Origin: UMGS1002 sp964570825
Lineage (GTDB): Bacteria; Bacillota; Clostridia; Oscillospirales; CAG-272
Assembly (NCBI GenBank): GCA_964570825.1
Contig: CAZMZJ010000001.1
Coordinates: 1-64,000 of the forward strand
Direction of reading: 5' to 3'
Length of the DNA: 64,000 bases
Part shown: in pieces, positions 57,275-64,000 of the stretch
How positions within the stretch are numbered: the stretch's first letter is position 1
Layout of the letters: every line of letters begins with the position of its first letter
Program-made: the position numbers and the translations under genes
Notes under the pieces: model-generated
Told to the model about the DNA's origin: nothing
Seen by the model: only the letters and a program-made list of their open reading frames with translations
Databases searched by the model: none

Positions 57275-57913
57275 TTATCTCATCAGCTTTTTCAGCGCGA
57301 GCCTGATTATGTCTTCGAGCGGCAGAGTCACAACATCGATGTCCTTGAGCGCGTTGAGAGCTTCAGCGCGAGAATAACCGAGCACTGCAAGTGCATCTGC
57401 GGCGTCGGAAGCGTTCGTGCGTCCGGCGACGGCGGTGTCCGCCGCGCCGGGCGTTTTATCAGTCGCGCCGACGACGGAGGAGGTGGAAAGCGAAGATGAC
57501 GCAAGCTTGTCCTTCAGCTCAAGAATGATTCTTGCCGCCGTCTTAGGCCCAACGCCCGAAGCTTTGGAAAGAGTCTTTTTATCCTCGGTGCAGACGGCAA
57601 GCGCAAATTTTTCAGGCGACAGCAGGGAAAGCACCGACAGAGCAACCTTAGGGCCCACGCCAGAAACTGTCAGGAGCATTTTGAACGCCGACAGCTCCTC
57701 GACTGAGGCAAAGCCAAAAAGCTCGATACCGTCCTCTCGCACCGCAAGATAGGTGTAAAGCGTTGCTTTCTGCGCGCTCTCACGGAATGTGACCTTCGGC
57801 AGGGCGTCGTAAGTAGTCTGGCTGACCGACATCTTATAGCCTACTCCGCCCGCGTCGATGACCGCGGTCCCGTGCTCAAGCAGAACCAGATTGCCGCTGA
57901 TATAGTAAAACAT
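57275..57913 (-). CDS. ruvA: Holliday junction DNA helicase subunit RuvA
   Basis: RuvA binds the four-way junction and loads RuvB. The 212-residue product has an OB-fold domain (FYYISGNLVLLE, YTYLAVREDGIELFGF), two helix-hairpin-helix motifs (LTVSGVGPKVALSVLS and LSKASGVGPKTAARIILELKDK) and a C-terminal RuvB-contact domain (ASDAADALAVLGYSRAEA) after an Ala/Thr-rich linker. AAGGTG precedes ATG 57913. Confidence 0.97.
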   Translation of the reverse strand: MFYYISGNLVLLEHGTAVIDAGGVGYKMSVSQTTYDALPKVTFRESAQKATLYTYLAVREDGIELFGFASVEELSAFKMLLTVSGVGPKVALSVLSLLSPEKFALAVCTEDKKTLSKASGVGPKTAARIILELKDKLASSSLSTSSVVGATDKTPGAADTAVAGRTNASDAADALAVLGYSRAEALNALKDIDVVTLPLEDIIRLALKKLMR

Positions 57914-57945
57914 TGCCGTTCACCTTCATTTTTTATTTATATCTA

Positions 57946-60831
57946 TTATCTTTTATCCTGTTTCTTTGCATTTGCGTCTGCAGGGGAGTCAGCTTCAGTC
58001 TGCCGGGAGGATTTCTGATTTATTGCTTGCGCCTCGGCATTTGTCTTATCATCAGGTCCGGACGCTTCGGTACTTGAATCCTCTACTGCGGGTTTATAAA
58101 TGATTACGTCAGAATCGGCTGCATCATTTTTCACTTCTTCCGGAGCGTCGCATTTTTTAATTCTTAATTTTTTCTCAAAAATGATAAGAAGAATGAAAAG
58201 CATTGTGCTTGCTGCGGTGACGGACAGGCCTAGTACAAACGCATCGGGCAGGTATTTCATAACTACGGTATGCTCGCCCATATCGACTCTGAACGCGATA
58301 AGAGCGTCCAGCGTTTTGAATGTTTCAACCCGCTTGCCGTCTACATAAATCTTCCAGCCACGGTCATACGGGATTGTTGTCTGTATTATCTGGTTATCTT
58401 TCGGCGAGTCAACTGTGCCGTTAAAATAGCGTTCAGTGTATGATGTGATTTTGTATTGAACTGACGCAAGCTTTGACATAACGTCGCGGAAGGCCGCCAT
58501 GTCGATGTAATACAGGCAGTCATAACCGTTTTTCACATAAAGGTCGGTATATGCAAGCGTCATTGTAAGATTAACCGTTTCTCCGGCTTCAAATTTGCCA
58601 AGCGACACGATGCGCGAAGTGTCGCCGCCATAAAACGAGCCGGCGGAAGAGCCGTTGACCTTGAGCCCGACTTCGCGAGGATAATCGCTCGGAAGATAGA
58701 AGAATATTTCGCGGTCTGTAGGAGCGACGAAGGTATAGATGACGTTCGCCTCGCTGTTCTCAGATGCTTTTGCATATTTGAAGTGACCTGCAATATATGA
58801 TTTCGTGCAGTATGCGTTGGTCGTGATTGAGCCGACGGGAATCGGGACAAAGACCTCGATTGTTTCCTCCGAGCCTATCATAGCCGATACGAGAGCGTTC
58901 AGATAATCGCAGGGAGATTCGTAATCATTCGCAACTATTTCGGTAACCTTGTCGTCGACGCCGTAAGCCAGCGACAGGGCATACTGGTTAAGCCAGGCAG
59001 TAAACCCGCCGTTCTCAAACGCCGCAGTGTAGTAATCTGAATAATCATCGGAGGAAATTATATATTTGATTCCAAGAAGAGAATCGTTCACCGGAGTTCC
59101 GCCGGCGTATTTCGACCAGTGCGACTGAGAACAGTAGCCCATGCGGTTCAGAAACGCGATTGTTTCAGAGTTTAACGTGGATGTGGAGTTCGATAGCCCG
59201 CGGATGTTTAGCGACATATTGTCGTTTGTCTTGCGGTGAAGCGTTTTTTCCATGCGGTAGAAGGAATCGTCGTTTTCCTCTATGATTTTTAGTATCGGAC
59301 GGTAGGCTCCTATGAAGTCGGTGTAGCTGCTGTAGCTTGAATACACAACGTCTTTGCCTAAATCGACCATATTCGTCAATCCGTTTCCGAACAGCTCGAA
59401 GCAGACCAGAAACGAAAGGATAAGCAATATATTTTCTTTGAATTTCGTAATTTTCAGAAGGCAAAGCACGACAAGATAAACCGCGATACAGACAAGAGAG
59501 AACCATACCGTCTGAAGATCGTCGACAAAATCCAGATCAAGCGTCTGTATGAATATGACAAGTCCGGCAAGCGAAGTGCAGATTGCAAATATTGCCTTTG
59601 AGCTTATTGATTTTATCTCTTCAAACGCGGAACATGCCAAAACAAGCAGGAAGAAGCAGAGCATGAAGCTGTAGCGGTAATTGAGCCAGTTCGGTCTCTG
59701 AAACCCGTGCCAGACAAGGTCGACTACAGATATCGAAAAGCTAAGAACGAAGAAAGCCACGAACGAGCCCGACATGACCTTCTCGCGGAGAGTGAACTTC
59801 GGAGACAGAAAATACACAGGTATCAGTATAAGCGTCAGCACGCCGCAGTAGACAAAAGGCAATCCCTCGGGACGCACGGTGTCGTACGAACCCGGCAAGA
59901 ATTTAACCAGAAGCTCGATAATGTCAAACTTGAAGTTGAACGCCCAGCTCGGATCCGAAAATGTCGTCTTACCGAATGTGAGCGAGTAATAAGCGGTAAG
60001 AAGTATTACCGCCGCAATGCCGGCAGAGAGCACTGAACAGAAGCCGAAACGCAGAAAGGATTTGATAAAATGCTTTTTTTCATGGAACGGGTTGTTTTTA
60101 TCGTCAGAGTTATATGAAAAATAATATACGAAGAAATAGGCAAGCACATAGTAGCAGACCATGTATCCGATGTAAAAGTTGCTCATCATGGTGAGAGCAA
60201 AGAAAAACACGAACATGCGGAATTTTCCGTACTTTATCAGCTGCTCGATTGAATAGGTTATAACCGGCAGCCACATGACGGCGTCGATCCACATCGAGTT
60301 ATGCTGCTGCACAATCGCGTAGGCGGTAAGCGCATACATGCAGGAGAATATGACGGTTGCTATTTTGCTCCTGCTTTTTCCGGTCTTATGGATATAGAAA
60401 CCGAAAGTAAATCCGCATATTCCTGTTTTAAGAAGAAAAATCACAAGCAGCGCGTCAAGGATATGCGACTGCGGGAAAAGGCAGACTATATATGAAAAGG
60501 GGCTTGCGATATAATATGCGTATATTCCCATGAATTCGCCGCCGAGCGCGCGGGAGAAAGAGTAGAGCAGACTTGTGTCGCCGTAAACACAGTTCCGCAG
60601 CGCTTCATAGAAATACACATACTGGCCGTTAAGGTCAAGCACAAGCACCGAACCGTTTCCGAACGGGTGTATCTCCATCGCCACATAAAGAAGGTACATG
60701 ATTACTACCGGTATAATAAAAGCAAGCGAGAGGTATCCCATCCCCGATTTGCCGATCGCATTGAAAAAAACATTTTTCTTTCCGGATATGTCCGGCAGCA
60801 AGTTTTCTTTTTTCTTTTTAAAGAGAGACAT
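57946..60831 (-). CDS. YfhO-family membrane protein
   Basis: A large membrane protein of 961 residues. It has about 12 or more helices in the first 500 residues (for example YLSLAFIIPVVIMYLLYVAM and the GGEFMGIYAYYIASPFSYIVCLFP loop typical of YfhO), a large extracytoplasmic beta-rich region (about 510-850), one more helix near 870 (LGLSVTAASTMLFILLIIF) and an acidic, low-complexity cytoplasmic tail. In Bacillus, YfhO is linked to lipoteichoic acid glycosylation. The start ATG 60831 overlaps the DUF951 gene by 14 bases. Confidence 0.88.
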   Translation of the reverse strand: MSLFKKKKENLLPDISGKKNVFFNAIGKSGMGYLSLAFIIPVVIMYLLYVAMEIHPFGNGSVLVLDLNGQYVYFYEALRNCVYGDTSLLYSFSRALGGEFMGIYAYYIASPFSYIVCLFPQSHILDALLVIFLLKTGICGFTFGFYIHKTGKSRSKIATVIFSCMYALTAYAIVQQHNSMWIDAVMWLPVITYSIEQLIKYGKFRMFVFFFALTMMSNFYIGYMVCYYVLAYFFVYYFSYNSDDKNNPFHEKKHFIKSFLRFGFCSVLSAGIAAVILLTAYYSLTFGKTTFSDPSWAFNFKFDIIELLVKFLPGSYDTVRPEGLPFVYCGVLTLILIPVYFLSPKFTLREKVMSGSFVAFFVLSFSISVVDLVWHGFQRPNWLNYRYSFMLCFFLLVLACSAFEEIKSISSKAIFAICTSLAGLVIFIQTLDLDFVDDLQTVWFSLVCIAVYLVVLCLLKITKFKENILLILSFLVCFELFGNGLTNMVDLGKDVVYSSYSSYTDFIGAYRPILKIIEENDDSFYRMEKTLHRKTNDNMSLNIRGLSNSTSTLNSETIAFLNRMGYCSQSHWSKYAGGTPVNDSLLGIKYIISSDDYSDYYTAAFENGGFTAWLNQYALSLAYGVDDKVTEIVANDYESPCDYLNALVSAMIGSEETIEVFVPIPVGSITTNAYCTKSYIAGHFKYAKASENSEANVIYTFVAPTDREIFFYLPSDYPREVGLKVNGSSAGSFYGGDTSRIVSLGKFEAGETVNLTMTLAYTDLYVKNGYDCLYYIDMAAFRDVMSKLASVQYKITSYTERYFNGTVDSPKDNQIIQTTIPYDRGWKIYVDGKRVETFKTLDALIAFRVDMGEHTVVMKYLPDAFVLGLSVTAASTMLFILLIIFEKKLRIKKCDAPEEVKNDAADSDVIIYKPAVEDSSTEASGPDDKTNAEAQAINQKSSRQTEADSPADANAKKQDKR

Positions 60832-61030
60832 TGTTTTCCTTTTCCTTTGCAATTACTTTTTTTATTGATTTTTCAAGCTTTACCCGGTCTACCGTCATAT
60901 CACGGCCGCAGCCCGAACAAATTATGCGTACGTCCGAGCCTACCCTCACGACCCGGAAAAGCTTTGAGCCGCAGGGATGCGTTTTTTTGAGCTCAATCGT
61001 ATCCCCGGGGAAAAATCTGACAATATTCAT
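60818..61030 (-). CDS. DUF951 family zinc-ribbon-like protein
   Basis: A 70-residue protein with FFPGDTIELKKTHPCGSKLFRVVRVGSDVRIICSGC, the DUF951 pattern; Cys in HPCGSK and CSGC may hold a metal. The family is widely conserved in Firmicutes without a known role. It overlaps the start of yfhO by 14 bases, so it is translationally coupled to it. GGGAGGG precedes ATG 61030, which is preferred to the longer open frame. Confidence 0.85.
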   Translation of the reverse strand: MNIVRFFPGDTIELKKTHPCGSKLFRVVRVGSDVRIICSGCGRDMTVDRVKLEKSIKKVIAKEKENNVSL

Positions 61031-61166
61031 GCCGTACCCTCCCAATATATCAATTATTATAACATAATGATTCCGCCTTGTAAACATCGCCGGCGGATTT
61101 GATTCTAAAGTTTTATTTATTTATCATTATCTGTCATGCCTTTTGGGGATATATGGGACAAAATAA

Positions 61167-61195
61167 TTGACTTTGGCATGATTGTATGTTATACT
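61167..61195 (+). promoter_or_regulatory. Promoter of ruvC
   Basis: TTGACT 61167-61172, 17 bases, TATACT 61190-61195. The leader holds a perfect GCCTGT/ACAGGC hairpin at about 61225-61239. Confidence 0.8.
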
Positions 61196-61268
61196 TATAA
61201 TGGATTACTATAATGCCGAATAACGCCTGTCATACAGGCATCATATTTGTTTGGAAAGGCGAGTTAAA

Positions 61269-61766
61269 TTGATAATTTTAGGCATCGATCCCGGCATTGC
61301 GATTGTAGGCTGGGGAGTGGTCGACTTTGAAGGCAGCAAGTTCAGAACGCTTGATTACGGCGCGATCGAAACTCCCGCCAATACTCAGACGTCAGCCAGG
61401 CTTTCGATAATTTATGATGAGCTCACAAAAATAATCAGACAGTATAAACCGGAGTCAATGGCGGTCGAGGAGCTTTTCTGGAACACAAACCAGACGACGG
61501 GAATCCGTGTAAGCCAGGCAAGAGGAGTGATTCTTCTGTGCGCTGTGAAAAACGGCCTTAAAATCGCCGAATATACGCCGCTACAGGTAAAGCAGGCGGT
61601 TGTGGGGTACGGACGTGCGGACAAAAAACAGGTTATCAGCATGGTTTCTCTGCTGCTCGGCCTTAAAGAGCCTCCGCATCCCGACGATACCGCCGACGCA
61701 CTTGCCATTGCCGTATGCCACGCGCACTCGGGCTGCTCAAAGATTGCAGAATATTACAACAAATGA
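61269..61766 (+). CDS. ruvC: Holliday junction endonuclease RuvC
   Basis: RuvC cuts Holliday junctions symmetrically. The 165-residue product has ILGIDPGIAIVGWG with catalytic Asp7, VEELFWNTNQTTG with Glu near 68, and the late HPDDTADALAIAVCHAH with the last two Asp residues. The start is TTG 61269 (AAAGGCGAG upstream), which places Asp7 as in other RuvC proteins; TTG 61251 would add six residues. Unusually, ruvC is on the strand opposite ruvA-ruvB and separated by yfhO. Confidence 0.95.
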   Translation: MIILGIDPGIAIVGWGVVDFEGSKFRTLDYGAIETPANTQTSARLSIIYDELTKIIRQYKPESMAVEELFWNTNQTTGIRVSQARGVILLCAVKNGLKIAEYTPLQVKQAVVGYGRADKKQVISMVSLLLGLKEPPHPDDTADALAIAVCHAHSGCSKIAEYYNK

Positions 61767-61805
61767 ATCCCCCCTTTTTGAACCATGTAAATTGAAAGGC
61801 AAGAT

Positions 61806-62669
61806 ATGTTCACAGCAGACAAATGGAAAGAATACGAACTACTTGACACCTCGGACGGAGAAAGACTTGAACGATGGGGAAAATATATCCTCGTCCGCCC
61901 GGACCCGCAGGTTATCTGGAGTATAGATAAAAAAAATCAAATGTGGCAGAGAGCCGACGGTATTTACAGACGTTCCGACAAGGGCGGAGGTTCCTGGATT
62001 AAAAGCGATTTGCCCGAACAATGGAAAATAAATTACGGGAATCTGATGTTTACACTGCGCCCGATGGGTTTTAAGCACACGGGGCTTTTTCCCGAACAGG
62101 CCGCCAACTGGGACTGGTTCTCGGAACTTATTAAAAAATCCGGAAGGAAAATCAATGTCCTGAATCTTTTCGCTTACACAGGAGGCGCGACTTTAGCCGC
62201 AGCCGCCGCGGGCGCGGCGGTCTGCCACGTGGACGCAGCCAGGGGAATGGTCCAGCAGGCAAAGGAAAACGCTATGCAAAGCGGGCTCGGCTCAGCTCCG
62301 ATACGCTATATCGTCGACGATTGCAAAAAATTCGTCGAACGCGAAATACGCAGAGGCTCGAAATACGACGCTGTAATAATGGATCCGCCGTCCTACGGCC
62401 GAGGGCCGTCGGGCGAAATCTGGAAGATAGAGGACAGCATAGACGGACTCGTAAGCCTTTCTTCACAGGTGCTTTCGGACAAGCCGCTCTTTTTCCTCAT
62501 TAATTCATACACAACCGGACTTTCGCCGCTGGCTATGAAATATATACTCGATATCAGAATTAAAAGACAATTTGGCGGCGCAACGGAAGCAGATGAACTC
62601 GCCCTGCCGGTAACCTCGACCGGTGGCTTTCTCCCGTGCGGCGCAGCCGCCCGCTGGACTGCGGAATAA
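61806..62669 (+). CDS. Class I SAM-dependent methyltransferase, RlmI/RlmK-like
   Basis: A 287-residue methyltransferase with VLNLFAYTGGATLAAAAAGA near 118 (SAM motif I), HVDAARGMVQQAKENA (motif II) and VIMDPPSYGRGPSG near 195 (DPPSY, catalytic motif IV of rRNA methyltransferases). The upstream 100 residues carry FRPMGFKHTGLFPEQAANWDW-like elements found with this domain. A 23S rRNA target is likely but the base is unknown. AAAGGCAAG precedes ATG 61806. Confidence 0.87.
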   Translation: MFTADKWKEYELLDTSDGERLERWGKYILVRPDPQVIWSIDKKNQMWQRADGIYRRSDKGGGSWIKSDLPEQWKINYGNLMFTLRPMGFKHTGLFPEQAANWDWFSELIKKSGRKINVLNLFAYTGGATLAAAAAGAAVCHVDAARGMVQQAKENAMQSGLGSAPIRYIVDDCKKFVEREIRRGSKYDAVIMDPPSYGRGPSGEIWKIEDSIDGLVSLSSQVLSDKPLFFLINSYTTGLSPLAMKYILDIRIKRQFGGATEADELALPVTSTGGFLPCGAAARWTAE

Positions 62670-62793
62670 TGCAGAAATGCGGTGAGATGCGGCTTCCCGA
62701 AGTTAAGCTGGTCAAAAGCTGCCGAAATTGAAGCAGCTCGAATCAAAGTTCTTCTTGAAATTTAGATATTTTTTAACCGAATGGACGTTTGAA

Positions 62794-63666
62794 ATGGAAG
62801 ATTATTTTATAAAAACGGAGCACCTTTCATGCAACTACAAGGATGAGAACGGGCGCGAGGCTCCGGCTCTCATCGATATAAATCTGAATATAAAAAAAGG
62901 CGAATATATTGCAATTATCGGCCGGAACGGCTCGGGCAAGTCAACACTTGCAAAGCTGTTAAATATGATACTTGATCCCGTGTCGGGCAGAATATTCATC
63001 GACGGAAAGGAAATTACGTCGGGAAACCTTACCGACAGTGAAATCCTCGATATACGGCGCAAGGTTGGCATGGTTTTCCAGAACCCCGACAACCAGCTTG
63101 TGGCAACAATAGTTGAGGAGGACATTGCTTTCGGCCCGGAAAACCTCGGCATACCCGCGCCGGAAATAAGAAGGCGAGTCGACGAGGCGCTTGAAGCGGT
63201 AGGCATGAAGGGATACGAGAGACATGAGCCGCACCGCCTGTCGGGCGGTCAGAAGCAGAGAATAGCCATCGCCGGAGTGCTGGCTATGAATCCCGAATGC
63301 ATTATCCTTGATGAATCGACCGCTATGCTTGACCCGCGCGGGCGCACAGAGGTCATGAACATTGTCGAGAAGCTAAACCGGGAGCGCGGGATTACAGTCA
63401 TAATGATAACGCATTATATGAACGAGGCGGTTAGGGCAGACCGCGTTATAATTCTCAACGACGGCAGGCTGCTGCGCGACTGCACGCCTAAAGAGCTTTT
63501 TTCCCAGCCGGATTTTTTACGCCGTTACGGACTTGATGTCCCTCAATCGGTCGAGCTTGTGGACGAACTTCGCCGACACGGGGTGAAGATAGGCGGGGTA
63601 CCGATCACGCCCGACGAGTGCGCATCTGAAATTTTTAGGTATTTATCCGATAAGGTTGTATCATGA
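62794..63666 (+). CDS. ecfA1: ECF transporter energy-coupling ATPase EcfA1
   Basis: One of the two ATPases of a shared vitamin-uptake (ECF) transporter. The 290-residue product has Walker A GRNGSGKSTLAK near 43, Q-loop FQNPDNQLVATIVEEDIAFGPENLG typical of EcfA, LSGGQKQR and Walker B CIILDEST, then AMLDPRGR. Its stop overlaps the ATG of the next ATPase gene by 4 bases. ATG 62794 is chosen from the family start; the ribosome binding site is weak. Confidence 0.92.
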   Translation: MEDYFIKTEHLSCNYKDENGREAPALIDINLNIKKGEYIAIIGRNGSGKSTLAKLLNMILDPVSGRIFIDGKEITSGNLTDSEILDIRRKVGMVFQNPDNQLVATIVEEDIAFGPENLGIPAPEIRRRVDEALEAVGMKGYERHEPHRLSGGQKQRIAIAGVLAMNPECIILDESTAMLDPRGRTEVMNIVEKLNRERGITVIMITHYMNEAVRADRVIILNDGRLLRDCTPKELFSQPDFLRRYGLDVPQSVELVDELRRHGVKIGGVPITPDECASEIFRYLSDKVVS

Positions 63667-64000
63667 CAAAAATTAAGCTTGAAAAAATAAATTATGTTTA
63701 CAGCGCTGACACTCCGTATGAAACATTCGCTCTTAAGGATGTAGATCTTGAAATTGAAGAGGGAACGGTCACCGGTATAATCGGGCATACAGGTTCGGGA
63801 AAATCAACGATGATGATGCTCCTGAACGGGCTTGAAAAGCCGGAAAAGGGCCGCGTCATGCTTGACGGCGTCGACATATGGGAAAATCCCAAGGAAATAT
63901 ATAAAGTGCGCTTCCGGGTCGGCCTTGTTATGCAGTATCCCGAATATCAACTTTTCGAGGAAACTGTGGAGAAGGATATCGCCTTCGGACCGCGGAACAT
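63663..64000 (+). CDS. ecfA2: ECF transporter energy-coupling ATPase EcfA2 (cut by window end)
   Basis: The visible 112 residues show the EcfA2 pattern: INYVYSADTPYETFALKDVDLEI, Walker A GHTGSGKSTMMMLLNGL near 43, and VGLVMQYPEYQLFEETVEKDIAFGPRN with YPEYQLFEET, which distinguishes EcfA2 from EcfA1 (NPDNQLVATI). It overlaps ecfA1 by 4 bases. The gene continues beyond the window; the ecfT transmembrane gene is expected next. Confidence 0.92.
   Translation, partial: MTKIKLEKINYVYSADTPYETFALKDVDLEIEEGTVTGIIGHTGSGKSTMMMLLNGLEKPEKGRVMLDGVDIWENPKEIYKVRFRVGLVMQYPEYQLFEETVEKDIAFGPRN

Overview
The window looks like a chromosomal segment of a spore-forming, low-to-mid GC Gram-positive bacterium of the class Clostridia, probably an uncultured gut-type Oscillospirales/Eubacteriales relative. 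The reasons are rpsF-ssb-rpsR, a mutS-mutL operon with a RicA-type gene, single-chain glycyl-tRNA synthetase, a Clp ATPase with a UVR motif, sigma-G, SleC-like spore cortex proteins, DacF-type carboxypeptidase, ECF transporter ATPases, and many consensus TTGACA/TATAAT promoters with 17-base spacers. No prophage, insertion sequence or CRISPR array is visible. The most foreign-looking part is the AT-rich first 2.7 kb.

Layout. 1-2700: AT-rich accessory DNA with two small secreted-protein genes whose start codons look damaged, a structured untranslated region, a perfect 20-bp palindrome and a beta-propeller-like lipoprotein. 2.7-4.1 kb: rpsF-ssb-rpsR (minus). 4.1-14.1 kb (plus): exported metallo-beta-lactamase protein, tandem GNAT, SDR, a DUF1538 membrane protein with a double PII-like protein, pyrR-uraA behind a PyrR-type attenuator, a phosphoesterase and a metal-type ABC ATPase. 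14.1-18.6 kb: phosphohexomutase, nagB, manA and tRNA-Val (minus) with a divergent AraC regulator. 18.6-20.7 kb: NusG_II/Gx-transporter/ApbE cluster. 20.7-32 kb: miaB-ricA-mutS-mutL-tgt-phosphatase-tldD-pmbA, then glyS. 33.6-42.6 kb: a MutS-like ATPase, a Xer recombinase, a small plus-strand pair, clpC and two SleC-like spore genes. 42.8-45.9 kb: tRNA-Leu with a repeated 3' end, rplS, an FAD oxidoreductase and sigG. 46-50.4 kb: an N-acetylhexosamine/galactose activation operon (nucleotidyltransferase, nahK-like, galE, galM). 50.4-56.1 kb: a repeat protein, dacF, pgi, a P-loop protein, a membrane protein and a degenerate M14 peptidase. 56.2-61.8 kb: ruvB, ruvA, yfhO and DUF951 (minus) opposite ruvC (plus). 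61.8-64 kb: an rRNA-methyltransferase-like gene and ecfA1-ecfA2 (cut by the window end).

The functions form several themes: sporulation and germination (sigG, dacF, SleC-like pair, degenerate M14); DNA repair and recombination (ssb, mutS, mutL, ruvABC, xer, mutS-like); amino-sugar and hexose metabolism (nagB, manA, phosphohexomutase, nahK-galE-galM, pgi); and RNA-level control (PyrR attenuator, sigG hairpin, a possible attenuator before DUF1538, a possible S6:S18 leader).

The observations I would check first are the damaged secreted-protein cassette with its structured leader (1-1310), the DUF1538/double-PII operon with its leader terminator, the 59-bp repeats of the tRNA-Leu 3' end, the sigG hairpin that masks its ribosome binding site, and two apparent pseudoenzymes (the SleC-like protein with Glu replaced by Ser, and the M14 protein with three altered active-site positions).
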